Shown: positions 1 through 8,864 of the stretch, piece after piece
Position numbering within the stretch: the stretch's first letter is position 1
Layout of the letters: every line of letters starts with the position of its first letter
NCBI RefSeq assembly: GCF_900116605.1
Contig: NZ_FPBC01000002.1
Coordinates: 62,001-126,000 of the forward strand
Source: Pseudomonas marincola
GTDB lineage: Bacteria; Pseudomonadota; Gammaproteobacteria; Pseudomonadales; Pseudomonadaceae
Length of the DNA stretch: 64,000 bases
Direction of reading: 5' to 3'
Program-made: the position numbers and the translations under genes
The notes under the pieces: model-generated
Told to the model about the DNA's origin: nothing
The model's input: only the letters and a program-made list of their open reading frames with translations
The model's database searches: none

Positions 1-672
1 CTTTTCAATGCCCGGATGCTCGGTGAGCAACTGGCCAACCTCGGCGCCAGTGCCGGTCACCACGTTGAACACGCCAGCGGGTACACCGGCTTCAGTGTAG
101 ATTTCAGCCAGTTTCAGCGCGGTTAGCGAGGTTACTTCGCTGGGCTTGAAAATCATCGCGTTACCGGCAGCCAGCGCCGGTGCGGATTTCCACAGGGCAA
201 TCTGGATCGGGTAGTTCCACGCGCCAATACCGGCAACAACCCCGAGCGGCTCGCGGCGGGTGTAAACGAATGAAGTGTCGCGCAGCGGAATCTGCTCGCC
301 TTCAATCGCCGGGATCAGGCCGGCGTAGTATTCGAGTACATCGGCACCGGTGACGATATCGACGTAAAGGGTTTCTGAAAGCGGCTTGCCGGTGTCGAGG
401 GTCTCCAGCGCTGCCAGCTCATCGTTGCGTTCACGCAGAATATCCACAGCGCGGCGCAAAATGCGCGAACGCTGCATGGCGGTCATCGCCGCCCAGACTT
501 TTTGCCCGGCCTTGGCCGACTCAACGGCGCGTTCGACATCGGCGCTGTTGGCGCATTGCACGTTCGCCAGAACTTCTCCGTTTGCCGGGTTGATGCTCTC
601 GAAAGTAGCGCCGCTGCTGGCTGCGACATATTCGCCGCCTATGTAGAGTTGCTGTTCTTCGAATCGGGCCAT
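1..672 (-). CDS. betB: Betaine aldehyde dehydrogenase, N-terminal part (gene runs off the left edge)
   Basis: Oxidises betaine aldehyde to glycine betaine with NAD(P)+, the second step of choline oxidation in the cytosol. About 224 N-terminal codons are visible, from an ATG at 670-672 to the window edge with no stop. Translation starts [16 protein letters not shown] and contains the aldehyde-dehydrogenase signatures [49 protein letters not shown] and MIFKPSEVT. The last two line the NAD-binding site in this family. The catalytic Cys and Glu lie beyond the edge. It is transcribed away from betI, with a BetI-type operator about 90 bases upstream of its start, so it probably has its own BetI-repressed promoter. 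In relatives betA follows it, which cannot be checked here. Confidence 0.95.
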   Translation of the reverse strand, partial: MARFEEQQLYIGGEYVAASSGATFESINPANGEVLANVQCANSADVERAVESAKAGQKVWAAMTAMQRSRILRRAVDILRERNDELAALETLDTGKPLSETLYVDIVTGADVLEYYAGLIPAIEGEQIPLRDTSFVYTRREPLGVVAGIGAWNYPIQIALWKSAPALAAGNAMIFKPSEVTSLTALKLAEIYTEAGVPAGVFNVVTGTGAEVGQLLTEHPGIEK

Positions 673-760
673 GGAGTTGTCCTCTTGTCGCGGTGGCGGG
701 GGCTTAATGGAGGTTTAGCTAAGCCGCTGGTGCCGGAAAGGTCCACCCAGACTACGGGAT

Positions 761-785
761 TTATATTGAACGATCAATCAATAAA
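761..785. promoter_or_regulatory. BetI-type operator in front of betB
   Basis: The intergenic gap between betI and betB holds TTGAACGATCAATCAA inside an AT-rich stretch. It matches the known enterobacterial BetI box (TTGAACG, two variable bases, CAATCAAT). A second copy precedes betI. Its position fits choline-relieved repression of betB. Protein binding is inferred. Confidence 0.75.
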
Positions 786-879
786 AAGACCCGGACATGC
801 CTAATCCCGCCACGAAGCCAGTGGGAATGGGGGCTGGAGGAATTTGCTTACGTTGGTCAGAAAAGCCGTTTGCGGCGGG

Positions 880-1482
880 TTAAACCTTGGCCGGCTCGAT
901 AAAACCGATTTGTGTGTCGAGGTAGTCGTAGGCGATTTTCAGGGCTAATTTGATGTCGAATCGGGCACCAGACAATGCACCGCGCAGCCACAGGCCATCA
1001 ATCAAAGCAGCCATGCCACGCGCCGCAACGCGGGCACGGTCTTGCGGCAGCACGCGACGGAACTGGCCGCAGAGATTGGAGTAGAGGCGCCGGTCATTGA
1101 CCCGCTGCAAGCGCTGCAATGAGGGTTGGTGCATGCTGAATGCCCAGAACGCCAGCCAGGTTTTCATTGCCGGGCCGTTCACCTGCGTCTCATCAAAGTT
1201 ACCGTCGATGATGGCGCGCAAATGAGCGCGCGGGCTGCTGTCCTTGAGCGCAGCGCGGCGCTCGCGAACGCCATCGCTCAGGGCCAGCATCAGGTGACGC
1301 ATGGTGGCTTCGAGCAGGCCATTCTTGTCCTGAAAGTAGTGGCTGATAATGCCGTTGGAAACACCGGCTAACCTGGCGATATAGGCAATACTGGCATCGC
1401 TCATGCCAACTTGATCAACCGCCTTGAGCGTGGCGTTGATCAATTGTGAGCGGCGTATTGGCTGCATTCCAACCTTGGGCAT
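880..1482 (-). CDS. betI: TetR-family choline-responsive repressor BetI
   Basis: A 200-residue TetR-type repressor of choline-to-betaine genes that is released from DNA by choline. It starts [15 protein letters not shown], the conserved BetI N-terminus. The HTH lies near residues 25-50 ([20 protein letters not shown]), followed by the family-typical [19 protein letters not shown] in the ligand domain. An in-frame ATG two codons upstream (1488) is possible, but the family begins at MPKVG. Operators lie on both sides of the gene, one ahead of its own start and one ahead of betB, as expected for autoregulation plus control of the dehydrogenase. No betT-type choline transporter is adjacent. Confidence 0.95.
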   Translation of the reverse strand: MPKVGMQPIRRSQLINATLKAVDQVGMSDASIAYIARLAGVSNGIISHYFQDKNGLLEATMRHLMLALSDGVRERRAALKDSSPRAHLRAIIDGNFDETQVNGPAMKTWLAFWAFSMHQPSLQRLQRVNDRRLYSNLCGQFRRVLPQDRARVAARGMAALIDGLWLRGALSGARFDIKLALKIAYDYLDTQIGFIEPAKV

Positions 1483-1537
1483 TATCACTCCGGATGTATT
1501 GAGCAGGGCGGCGGGTAAGGCTCAAAGTCTAGGCCGA

Positions 1538-1566
1538 TTATTGTTGAACGTTCAATCAATATTATC
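1538..1566. promoter_or_regulatory. BetI-type operator in front of betI
   Basis: Contains the perfect 12-base palindrome TTGAACGTTCAA at 1544-1555, continued as TCAAT. This is the BetI box consensus. It lies about 60 bases upstream of the betI start codon, consistent with autorepression. It is also about 55 bases past the stop of the monooxygenase-fold gene at 1619. Confidence 0.75.
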
Positions 1567-1618
1567 CGCCGGGTGAGCAAAATACCCGACTCCCTGCGCT
1601 ACGCAAGCGCCCTGAACA

Positions 1619-1918
1619 TCAACTGTGCGGGCTTTTGACGACCGCATCGAACTGGCGGATCTCAAAGTCGCGCAGCAGGTATTCCATGCGTTTTTCATGA
1701 AACGCCTGCATGTGCGCCAACGCCTTGTGCACCTCAAGATCAGCCTCCGATCGCCAGATTTCGAAGAAGGTGAAAATGCTCGGGTCGGCTTGATCGCGGA
1801 GCATGTGATATTCGATGCAGCCAGGCTCTTCGCGGCTGGGTTGAACGAAGGCGCCAAACAGTTCGGCGAAGTCGTCGGCGCGTTCAGGGCGGGTATAGGC
1901 AGTGGCGGTAAAGATCAT
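1619..1918 (-). CDS. Putative quinol monooxygenase-fold protein (ABM domain)
   Basis: A 99-residue single-domain protein of the antibiotic biosynthesis monooxygenase (ABM) superfamily, a dimeric ferredoxin-like fold found in YgiN-type quinol monooxygenases. Typical features are the N-terminal strand MIFTATAYTRPERADDF, SREEPGCIEYHMLRD and FTFFEIWRSEADLEVHKA. A longer reading with an upstream start at 1993 exists, but the ATG at 1918 has a GAGG six to seven bases ahead and begins at the first strand of the fold. It lies divergently from mdaB (quinone reductase), a pairing reminiscent of the E. coli ygiN/mdaB quinone redox pair. A shared role in quinone metabolism is inferred from that. Confidence 0.75.
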   Translation of the reverse strand: MIFTATAYTRPERADDFAELFGAFVQPSREEPGCIEYHMLRDQADPSIFTFFEIWRSEADLEVHKALAHMQAFHEKRMEYLLRDFEIRQFDAVVKSPHS

Positions 1919-2076
1919 GTCGAGCCTCGGGTTGGTTAGCGGGGAGGCAACAATAAGGCAATAGTTTGGTGTGTATTCGTGATTTTTAAGCAAATATCAT
2001 TTGCCGGTCATGGGCTGTTTCGAGCCTGTTGCGGGCGATAGGCTGCGCACCATTGAAAATTCAAGGATGCACAGTC

Positions 2077-2667
2077 ATGAAAAAAATACTCCTGCTCGAC
2101 GGCGGCAAGCAGTTCGCCCACTCCGATGGTCGTTTTAACGCCACGCTGCATGAGACCGCCTTGCAAGTGCTCGACCATGCCGGTTTCGACGTGAAAACCA
2201 CGCGTATAGACGATGGCTACGATGTTCAGGCGGAAGTTGAGAAATTTCTCTGGGCCGACGTCATCGTCTACCAAATGCCGGGCTGGTGGATGGGCGCACC
2301 CTGGACCGTGAAAAAGTACGTCGATGAAGTGTTCACCGCAGGCCACGGCAGCCTCTACGCCAATGACGGCCGCACGCGTTCCGACAGCTCGCAGAAGTAC
2401 GGCAGCGGTGGTCTGTTGCAAGGCAAGCAATACATGTTGTCGCTGACCTGGAATGCCCCGACGCAGGCATTCGATGACCCGTCGGACTTCTTTGCCGGTG
2501 CCGGGGTGGACGCGGTGTACTTGCCGTTTCACAAGGCCAACGAGTTTCTCGGCATGAGCGCACTGCCGACATTCATCTGCAACGATGTGATGAAAGTGCC
2601 CGCCATCGAAGCCGATTGCGCGCGCTACACCCAGCACCTGCTGGACGTTTTTGCGCTAAACGCATAA
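2077..2667 (+). CDS. mdaB: NAD(P)H:quinone oxidoreductase (modulator of drug activity B)
   Basis: Flavodoxin-like FAD enzyme of 196 residues that reduces quinones by two electrons, limiting semiquinone formation. The start MKKILLLDGGKQFAHSDG matches MdaB. Highly conserved blocks follow: VEKFLWADVIVYQMPGWWMG, APWTVKKYVDEVF, GSGGLLQGKQYMLSLTWN and YLPFHKANEFLGM. An upstream in-frame start at 2029 would add 16 unconserved residues and is not favoured. The gene is monocistronic, divergent from the ABM-fold gene at 1918 and convergent with the efflux operon, ending in a shared hairpin. Confidence 0.93.
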   Translation: MKKILLLDGGKQFAHSDGRFNATLHETALQVLDHAGFDVKTTRIDDGYDVQAEVEKFLWADVIVYQMPGWWMGAPWTVKKYVDEVFTAGHGSLYANDGRTRSDSSQKYGSGGLLQGKQYMLSLTWNAPTQAFDDPSDFFAGAGVDAVYLPFHKANEFLGMSALPTFICNDVMKVPAIEADCARYTQHLLDVFALNA

Positions 2668-2680
2668 ACAGTGGTTAAAC

Positions 2681-2711
2681 CAAAAAACGCAGCCGAGGCT
2701 GCGTTTTTTGG
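2681..2711. terminator. Bidirectional Rho-independent terminator between mdaB and the RND operon
   Basis: A near-perfect hairpin with arms AAAAAACGCAGCC and GGCTGCGTTTTTT around a two-base loop. Its A/T-rich flanks give a T-run on either strand, so it can stop both convergent transcripts. Confidence 0.9.
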
Positions 2712-2722
2712 TTGCGCGGGAA

Positions 2723-4159
2723 TCAGTCGCCCGGCCTTGAACCGTCCGCCTGTTCGCTGCCCGGCTGCCAGCCACCGCCGAGCGCCTTGTAAAGATTGAC
2801 CTCGCTCGAAAGCTGCGCGAGCCGGTCGTTGATCAGGTCTTGTCGCACCTGAAACAACTGTCGCTGAGCGTCGAGCAGGACCAGATAGCTGTCTACGCCG
2901 CCGCGATAACGCCGCTCGGCCAGGGTGTAATACTGCTCGGTGGTGCTCAGCAATTGCTGCTGGGCATCAAGTTGTTCGCGGTAGGTCTGGCGCGCGGTGA
3001 GGCCATCCGAGACTTCCTGAAAGGCCTGCTGAATGGCCTTTTCGTACTGCGCAATTTGGCTGTTCTTCTCTATCTCCGCGACATCCAGCGACGCTTGCAA
3101 GCGCCCGGCGGTGAAGATCGGCAGGTTGATTTCAGGTTGGAACAACCAGGTGCCAGTGCCGCTCTGGAGCAAATCGGACAGCGACGAACTCATGCTGCCG
3201 GCATTGGCAGTCAGGCTGATGCTCGGGAAGAATGCGGCCCGCGCCGCGCCGATATTGGCATTGGCGGCCTTTAGCTGGTGCTCGGTCTGGAGAATATCCG
3301 GACGTCGTTGCAGCAATTGCGAGGGCAGCCCGGCAGGTACTTCGGTGAGCAGGGTGTCGGTGAGCGGCAAGCTGGTTGGCAAGTCTTGCGGGATCGGGCC
3401 GCCGAGTAACACTGCGAGGGCGTTTTGATCCTGCGCCACTAAACGCCGATATTGCGCGCGCGCAACCTTGGCGCCGTCCAGCGCGGTCTTCGCCTGGCTC
3501 AAGTCGATTGCCGAGGCCGCACCGGCATCAACACTGCGTTTGGTCAGGTCATAGCTGCGCTGATACGCAGTCAGCGTCTGCTCGGTCAGATCAAGCTGGA
3601 GGCGGTCAGCCTCAAGCGTGAACCAGGCGTTGGCGACACTGGCGATCAGGCTGATACGTACGCCTTGTTGCGCCTCGATAGTCGCAAAGTACTGCTCCAG
3701 CGCGGCCTGATTGAGGCTGCGCAGGCGCCCGAAGAAGTCCAGTTCCCATGCACTCACTCCCAGCGTGGCGCTGTACTGGCTGCTGATCGAACTCTCACCC
3801 GACTGGTTGATTCCGTCCGGCAAACGCTGGCGCGTACCGGAGCCGTTGGCGTCGAGCTGCGGATACAGCTGCGAGCGCTGAATCCGGTACTGCGCCTGAT
3901 AAGACTCGACATTAAGCGCTGCCACGCGCAGGTCGCGGTTATTGTTCAGCGCGTTATCAATCAGTTTGACCAGCGCCGGGTCTTTGAAAAATCCGCGCCA
4001 GTCGCCCAATTCCGCCGCCTGAGTCGATGTGCCCGACGGATAGCTGTCTGCCGCAGGCCAGGCGTTATCTACCGGCGCAGCTGGCTGGCTGTATTCAGGG
4101 TTCATCGAGCAACCGCTGATCAAAGTCAGTGTCAGCACGCTCAAGGCAAACTTGTTCAT
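2723..4159 (-). CDS. RND efflux outer membrane channel lipoprotein (OprM/NodT family)
   Basis: Outer-membrane channel of a tripartite multidrug pump, 478 residues. The start [17 protein letters not shown] gives a lipoprotein signal with lipobox ISGC (Cys17). The mature protein has two tandem outer-membrane efflux repeats, with family segments [59 protein letters not shown] and [18 protein letters not shown]. The start overlaps the RND permease stop by four bases (ATGA), so the two are translationally coupled. A longer frame beginning at 4210 lies wholly inside the permease gene. Closest in type to OprM/TtgC/AdeK, but the exact member cannot be assigned. Confidence 0.93.
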   Translation of the reverse strand: MNKFALSVLTLTLISGCSMNPEYSQPAAPVDNAWPAADSYPSGTSTQAAELGDWRGFFKDPALVKLIDNALNNNRDLRVAALNVESYQAQYRIQRSQLYPQLDANGSGTRQRLPDGINQSGESSISSQYSATLGVSAWELDFFGRLRSLNQAALEQYFATIEAQQGVRISLIASVANAWFTLEADRLQLDLTEQTLTAYQRSYDLTKRSVDAGAASAIDLSQAKTALDGAKVARAQYRRLVAQDQNALAVLLGGPIPQDLPTSLPLTDTLLTEVPAGLPSQLLQRRPDILQTEHQLKAANANIGAARAAFFPSISLTANAGSMSSSLSDLLQSGTGTWLFQPEINLPIFTAGRLQASLDVAEIEKNSQIAQYEKAIQQAFQEVSDGLTARQTYREQLDAQQQLLSTTEQYYTLAERRYRGGVDSYLVLLDAQRQLFQVRQDLINDRLAQLSSEVNLYKALGGGWQPGSEQADGSRPGD

Positions 4160-7100
4160 GGCTGCACCTCGGTTTGCACAGGCGCGGGTTTTTCTTTCGG
4201 TTTGAACCACGAGCTGATCAACACAAAGAATAACGGCACCCAGAAAATCGCCAGCACGGTTGCGCTGAGCATCCCGCCAATAACCCCGGTACCGATAGCA
4301 TGCTGACTGCCAGCGCCCGCGCCGGAAGAGATGGCCAAAGGCACCACGCCGAGAATGAAGGCCAGCGAGGTCATGATGATCGGGCGTAAACGCATCCGGC
4401 AGGCTTCAAGTGCAGAGTCGACCAGGCTTTTGCCGCTGTCGTGCAGTTCCTTGGCGAACTCGATAATCAGAATCGCGTTCTTGGCTGCCAGACCAATCGT
4501 GGTGAGTAGGCCCACTTGGAAGAACACATCGTTGGACAGCCCGCGCATGCTGGTGGCCAGCAGTGCGCCGACAATCCCCAGTGGCACCACCAGCAACACC
4601 GCCAGCGGAATCGTCCAGCTCTCGTAGAGCGCCGCGAGGCAGAGGAACACGAAGATCATCGACAAGGCGTACAGCGCGGGCGCTTGCGAGCCCGACAAGC
4701 GTTCTTCGAAGGAGATGCCGGTCCATGAGTAGCCGACGCCTTTGGGCAGTTCAGCGGCCATTTCTTCCATTGCCTGCATTGCATCGCCGGTGCTGTAGCC
4801 CTCGGCGGGTGAGCCGAGAATTTCCATCGCCGAAACCCCGTTGTAGCGTTGCAGCTTCGGTGAGCCGGAAATCCATGTGCCGCCGGCGAATGCGCTGAAC
4901 GGCACCATCTTGCCCTCGCTGTTGCGCACGTACCATTTGTTCAGGTCTTCGGGGGCCATCCGCGCAGCGGCTTCGCCTTGCAGGTAGACCTTTTTCACCC
5001 GGCCTTTGTCGATAAAGTCGTTCACGTAGCTGGAGCCCCAGGCAATCGACAACGTGTCGTTGATGTCACTCAGGCTCAGGCCCAATGCACGGGCGCGCTC
5101 GTCGTCGATGAGCAATTGATATTGCGGCTCATCGCGCAGGCCGTTGGCCCGCACACCGCTCAGCTTGGGGTTTTCCCGGGCCATTTTGAGTAATTGGTCG
5201 CGGGCCTCGTTCATCACTTCATGGCCGACACCTGCGCGGTCTTGCAGGTACATATCAAAACCACTGGCGTTGCCCAGCTCGCGGATCGCGGGCGGTGCAA
5301 AGGCGAAAACCATCGCATCGGTGATCGTGTGGAAGCGCTGTTGCGCACGGTCAACCAGGCTGAATACGCTGTTCACCTCGCCCGGTCTTTCATCCCAAGG
5401 CTTCAAGGTGACAAACGCCATGCCCGAGCTTTGCCCGCGACCGGCGAAGTTGAAGCCGGTAACGCTGAACACGGACTCGACAATATCGCCTTCCTCATCA
5501 AGCAGGTAATCACGCACCTGATCGACAATTTCCTTGGTGCGCGCGGTACTTGAACCGGACGGTGTTTGCACTTGCGCGTAGAACGAACCCTGATCTTCTT
5601 CTGGCAGGAACGCGGTCGGGATGCGGCTGAACATCCAGGCCATGATGCACAGGATCAGGCCGTACAGAATCAGGTACGGCAGCTTGTGCTTGAGGATTCC
5701 GCCCACGCTGCGCTCATAGCCGCTTACGCCGCGCTCGAAGGTGCGGTTGAACCAGCCAAAGAAACCGCGCTTGGTATGAACCTCGCCGTTTATCGGCTTG
5801 AGCATTGTGGCGCACAGCGCTGGCGTGAAGATCAGCGCCACCAGCACCGAAAGGGTCATGGCGGCGACAATGGTGATCGAGAACTGGCGGTAAATAACCC
5901 CGGTGGAGCCGCCGAAGAATGCCATTGGCAAGAACACCGCCGACAACACCAGCGCAATGCCGACCAGAGCGCCCTGAATCTGACCCATCGATTTGCGCGT
6001 GGCTTCGAGTGGCGAGAGCTTGTCTTCGGCCATTACCCGCTCGACGTTTTCCACCACCACGATGGCATCGTCCACCAGCAAGCCAATCGCCAACACCATG
6101 CCGAACATGGTCAGGGTATTGATGCTGAAACCGAATGCATCAAGCACCGCAAACGTGCCCAGCAGCACCACCGGCACCGCCAGTGTCGGGATTAATGTGG
6201 CGCGGAAGTTCTGCAGGAACAGGTACATCACGCAGAACACCAGCACGATGGCTTCCATGAGGGTGTAAATCACTTCCTCGATGGAGCCGGCAATCACCGG
6301 TGTGGTGTCGTTGGGGTAAACGATTTCCAGGCCTTCGGGGAAGAACGGTTCAAGGTCTTTGAGGGTGCTGCGAATGGCGGCCGAGGTTTCCAGCGCGTTG
6401 GCACCCGTCGCCAGTTTGATCGCCATACCGGCGGCCTGCTTACCGTTGTATTCGGCCGAGGTGCTGTAGTTTTCGCCGCCAAGCTCAACCTTGGCGACAT
6501 CGCCAAGGCGAACCTGCGAGCCGTCCGTGTTGACCTTGATCAGAATGTTTTCGAATTGCTCAGGCGTTTGCAGGCGCGTCTTGCCGATGATGGTGGCGTT
6601 CAGTTGCTGGCCGGCCTGCGCCGGTAACTGGCCCAGCTGGCCCGATGAAACCTGAACGTTCTGCGCCTGAATCGCGGTTTTGACGTCGACTGGCGTCAGT
6701 TGGTAGTTGTTCAGGCTTTCCGGGTTGAGCCAGATCCGCATGGCGTACTGCGCACCGAAGATCTGGAAGTCGCCCACGCCCTTGGCGCGCAGCAGCGGGT
6801 CTTGAATATTGGTGACGATATAGTCGGCCAGATCGTTGCGATCCATGCTGCCGTCTTTCGAGACCACACCCACAATCATCAGGAAGTTACGCACCGCCTT
6901 GGTCACCCGAATGCCTTGCTGCTGCACTTCTTGCGGCAGCAGCGGGGTGGCCAGTTGCAGCTTGTTTTGCACTTGCACCTGCGCGGTGTCGGCATCGGTG
7001 CCCTGATCGAATGTCGCGGTAATGCTCATGCTGCCATCGGAGTTACTCTCCGATGAGATATAGCGCAGATTGTCGAGCCCGTTGAGTTGCTGCTCGATCA

Positions 7101-7290
7101 CCTGCACCACCGTGTCCTGCACGGTTTGCGCAGATGCGCCGGGGTAGTTGACGCTGATGCCAATGGCGGGCGCGGCAATGTTCGGGTACTGGTTGATCGG
7201 CAGATTGAGGATGGCCAGGCTGCCGACCAGCATGATCATCAGCGCGATTACCCAGGCAAAGATCGGCCTGTCGATGAAAAAACGAGACAT
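4156..7290 (-). CDS. RND multidrug efflux inner membrane transporter (HAE1; MexB/AcrB/TtgB type)
   Basis: Proton-driven inner-membrane drug exporter of 1044 residues, the usual HAE1 length. It begins [20 protein letters not shown], the canonical first helix. The proton-relay aspartates are in [20 protein letters not shown] (TM4) and the lysine in [20 protein letters not shown] (TM10), so the machinery appears intact. Two large periplasmic loops include [18 protein letters not shown] and the pore/docking segments. It is the second gene of an adaptor-permease-channel operon. No local repressor of the MexR, NalC or TtgR type adjoins it. Confidence 0.96.
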   Translation of the reverse strand: MSRFFIDRPIFAWVIALMIMLVGSLAILNLPINQYPNIAAPAIGISVNYPGASAQTVQDTVVQVIEQQLNGLDNLRYISSESNSDGSMSITATFDQGTDADTAQVQVQNKLQLATPLLPQEVQQQGIRVTKAVRNFLMIVGVVSKDGSMDRNDLADYIVTNIQDPLLRAKGVGDFQIFGAQYAMRIWLNPESLNNYQLTPVDVKTAIQAQNVQVSSGQLGQLPAQAGQQLNATIIGKTRLQTPEQFENILIKVNTDGSQVRLGDVAKVELGGENYSTSAEYNGKQAAGMAIKLATGANALETSAAIRSTLKDLEPFFPEGLEIVYPNDTTPVIAGSIEEVIYTLMEAIVLVFCVMYLFLQNFRATLIPTLAVPVVLLGTFAVLDAFGFSINTLTMFGMVLAIGLLVDDAIVVVENVERVMAEDKLSPLEATRKSMGQIQGALVGIALVLSAVFLPMAFFGGSTGVIYRQFSITIVAAMTLSVLVALIFTPALCATMLKPINGEVHTKRGFFGWFNRTFERGVSGYERSVGGILKHKLPYLILYGLILCIMAWMFSRIPTAFLPEEDQGSFYAQVQTPSGSSTARTKEIVDQVRDYLLDEEGDIVESVFSVTGFNFAGRGQSSGMAFVTLKPWDERPGEVNSVFSLVDRAQQRFHTITDAMVFAFAPPAIRELGNASGFDMYLQDRAGVGHEVMNEARDQLLKMARENPKLSGVRANGLRDEPQYQLLIDDERARALGLSLSDINDTLSIAWGSSYVNDFIDKGRVKKVYLQGEAAARMAPEDLNKWYVRNSEGKMVPFSAFAGGTWISGSPKLQRYNGVSAMEILGSPAEGYSTGDAMQAMEEMAAELPKGVGYSWTGISFEERLSGSQAPALYALSMIFVFLCLAALYESWTIPLAVLLVVPLGIVGALLATSMRGLSNDVFFQVGLLTTIGLAAKNAILIIEFAKELHDSGKSLVDSALEACRMRLRPIIMTSLAFILGVVPLAISSGAGAGSQHAIGTGVIGGMLSATVLAIFWVPLFFVLISSWFKPKEKPAPVQTEVQP

Positions 7291-7302
7291 ACGTGCCGCT
7301 CC

Positions 7303-8481
7303 TTATTGAGGGTCAGCGGCAGCTGCCGGCAGGGATGCAGGTGCGGCTTCAGATTCAGCCTCGGGAGTCGTTTCCTGATTTTCTTTGACGTTCTGCGCAG
7401 GAACCGGATTGACCGTGTCGCCAGGGCGGATGTACTGCAAACCCTCGGTGATTAGGCGGTCGCCATCCTTGAGGCCGGCACTTACCAGCCACTTGTTGCC
7501 GGAGGTGCTGTGCGTGGTGATGGAACGGCGAACGACCTTGTTGTCGGCATCGACCAGCATTGCCACCGGCTCGCCCTTGTTGTCCCGTGTGATGCCCTGT
7601 TGCGGCGCCAGAATGGCTTGCTTGCGCACACCACTGATCAGGCGCGTGTGCACGAACATACCGGGCAAAAGCAGGCGGTCCGGGTTGGGGAAGATGGCCC
7701 GCAAGGTCACGGAGCCGGTGGTTTCATCCACCGAGACCTCGGCGAATTGCAACGTGCCCGGATGCTCGTAAACACTGCCGTCTGGCAGCAGCAGCTCAGC
7801 TTGCGCCTGATTCTTGCCAGCTTTTTCCAGCTCGCCGTTGGCCAGCGCCGTGCGCAGCGCCAGTTGGTCTTTAATCGACTGAGTGACGTCGACGTAGATC
7901 GGGTCGAGTTGCTGAATAGTCGCCAGGCTGTTGCTCTGGCCGTTGGTGACCAGTGCGCCTTCGGTGATTGCCGAGCGCCCGATGCGCCCGCTGATAGGCG
8001 CCGATATTTTGCTGTAACGCAGGTTGATCCGGGCCTGTTCGGCTGCCGCTTCTGCCTCAAGGCTGGCGGCGCGGGCCTCTTCGTAATCCTGACGGCTCAC
8101 CGCCTGGCTTTCGACCAGCAACTGGTAGCGCTTGGCCTTGGCCTGGCTCGACACCAGCGTGGCTTGTGCGCTTTTCAGGGCGGCCTGATAAGTGGCCGGG
8201 TCGATCTGGTACAGCACCTGGCCGGCCTTTACGTCACGGCCTTCTTCAAACAGGCGCTTTTGGATAATGCCATCGACTTGCGGACGAACTTCAGCGCTGC
8301 GCATGGCGGCGGTACGCCCCGGCAGTTCTACCTTTTGTTCGAAAGGTTGCGCCTTGAGGGTGACGATGCCGACTTGCTGGGCGCCTTTTTGCGCCGGTTC
8401 GCTGGCATCTTCGCAGCCGCCAAGCGTCACGCCGAGCGCAATCAGAGTGAACAGGAAAAGGGGTCTGAAGGTGCGCTGCAT
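7303..8481 (-). CDS. RND efflux periplasmic adaptor lipoprotein (MexA/AcrA/TtgA type)
   Basis: Membrane fusion protein of 392 residues joining the RND permease to its outer-membrane channel. The start MQRTFRPLFLF leads into a lipoprotein signal with lipobox LGGC (Cys23), preceded by a GGAGAG ribosome site. Diagnostic segments are VELPGRTAAMRSAEVRPQVD and the lipoyl-half FEEGRDVKAGQVLYQIDPAT. A coiled-coil alpha-hairpin rich in A, Q and E follows, then the second lipoyl half with KISAPISGRIGRSAITEGAL. The C-terminus is a low-complexity Ala/Pro/Glu tail. First gene of the operon, 12 bases from the permease gene. The longer frame to 8562 has no ribosome site. Confidence 0.94.
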   Translation of the reverse strand: MQRTFRPLFLFTLIALGVTLGGCEDASEPAQKGAQQVGIVTLKAQPFEQKVELPGRTAAMRSAEVRPQVDGIIQKRLFEEGRDVKAGQVLYQIDPATYQAALKSAQATLVSSQAKAKRYQLLVESQAVSRQDYEEARAASLEAEAAAEQARINLRYSKISAPISGRIGRSAITEGALVTNGQSNSLATIQQLDPIYVDVTQSIKDQLALRTALANGELEKAGKNQAQAELLLPDGSVYEHPGTLQFAEVSVDETTGSVTLRAIFPNPDRLLLPGMFVHTRLISGVRKQAILAPQQGITRDNKGEPVAMLVDADNKVVRRSITTHSTSGNKWLVSAGLKDGDRLITEGLQYIRPGDTVNPVPAQNVKENQETTPEAESEAAPASLPAAAADPQ

Positions 8482-8816
8482 GAACTGCTCTCCGTTGCAT
8501 GGGTTCGGCAAGCCCGGTGCAAGGTCTGACGCAGTCACGAACTCCAACGTAGCGAAAGGCAAGTGTTAACGGCTCTCAACGGGCGAGGGGGCGCGTCATG
8601 ATCTCGCGATCAATGCTTTCGTGGTTGGCGCAATGGGTTCAGATGCTCCGGGGCGGCAAATTCGCCAGCCAAAATAGTGTCTTCAACTAGTGATCGGCGA
8701 TTATTCTGGCCATATTGTTGACTACGTCAACCATGTTTACAGAATCCTGACTTTTTCGGGGCTTGCTCATGCCGAGCCAAGGGCCCTGCATGCCTTATGT
8801 GTGTTGTGTTCAGGCA
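8482..8816. other. Upstream region of the RND operon
   Basis: No convincing gene here. It holds the probable efflux promoter and the interrupted palindrome GTTGAC-TAC-GTCAAC (listed separately). Confidence 0.5.
8717..8731. promoter_or_regulatory. Possible operator upstream of the RND operon
   Basis: Perfect six-base inverted repeat GTTGAC-TAC-GTCAAC about 235 bases ahead of the adaptor start codon. Such palindromes are common repressor targets of efflux operons, but no cognate regulator is encoded nearby. Role inferred from position only. Confidence 0.3.
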
Positions 8817-8817
8817 T

Positions 8818-8850
8818 AAAAAATGCCGCCCAATCGGCGGCATTTTTATT
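8818..8850 (-). terminator. Rho-independent terminator after the arylsulfatase gene
   Basis: Hairpin with arms AAATGCCGCC (8821-8830) and GGCGGCATTT (8836-8845) and a five-base loop. It is followed on the minus strand by a run of six T. It lies 15 to 45 bases beyond the sulfatase stop. Confidence 0.9.
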
Positions 8851-8864
8851 GTTTCAAAGGTGTA

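Noticed and set aside
5566..6195. Long His/Gln/Arg-rich plus-strand frame inside the RND permease gene
   Set aside because: It is antisense to a clearly coding gene and shows the His/Arg-rich composition typical of shadow frames.
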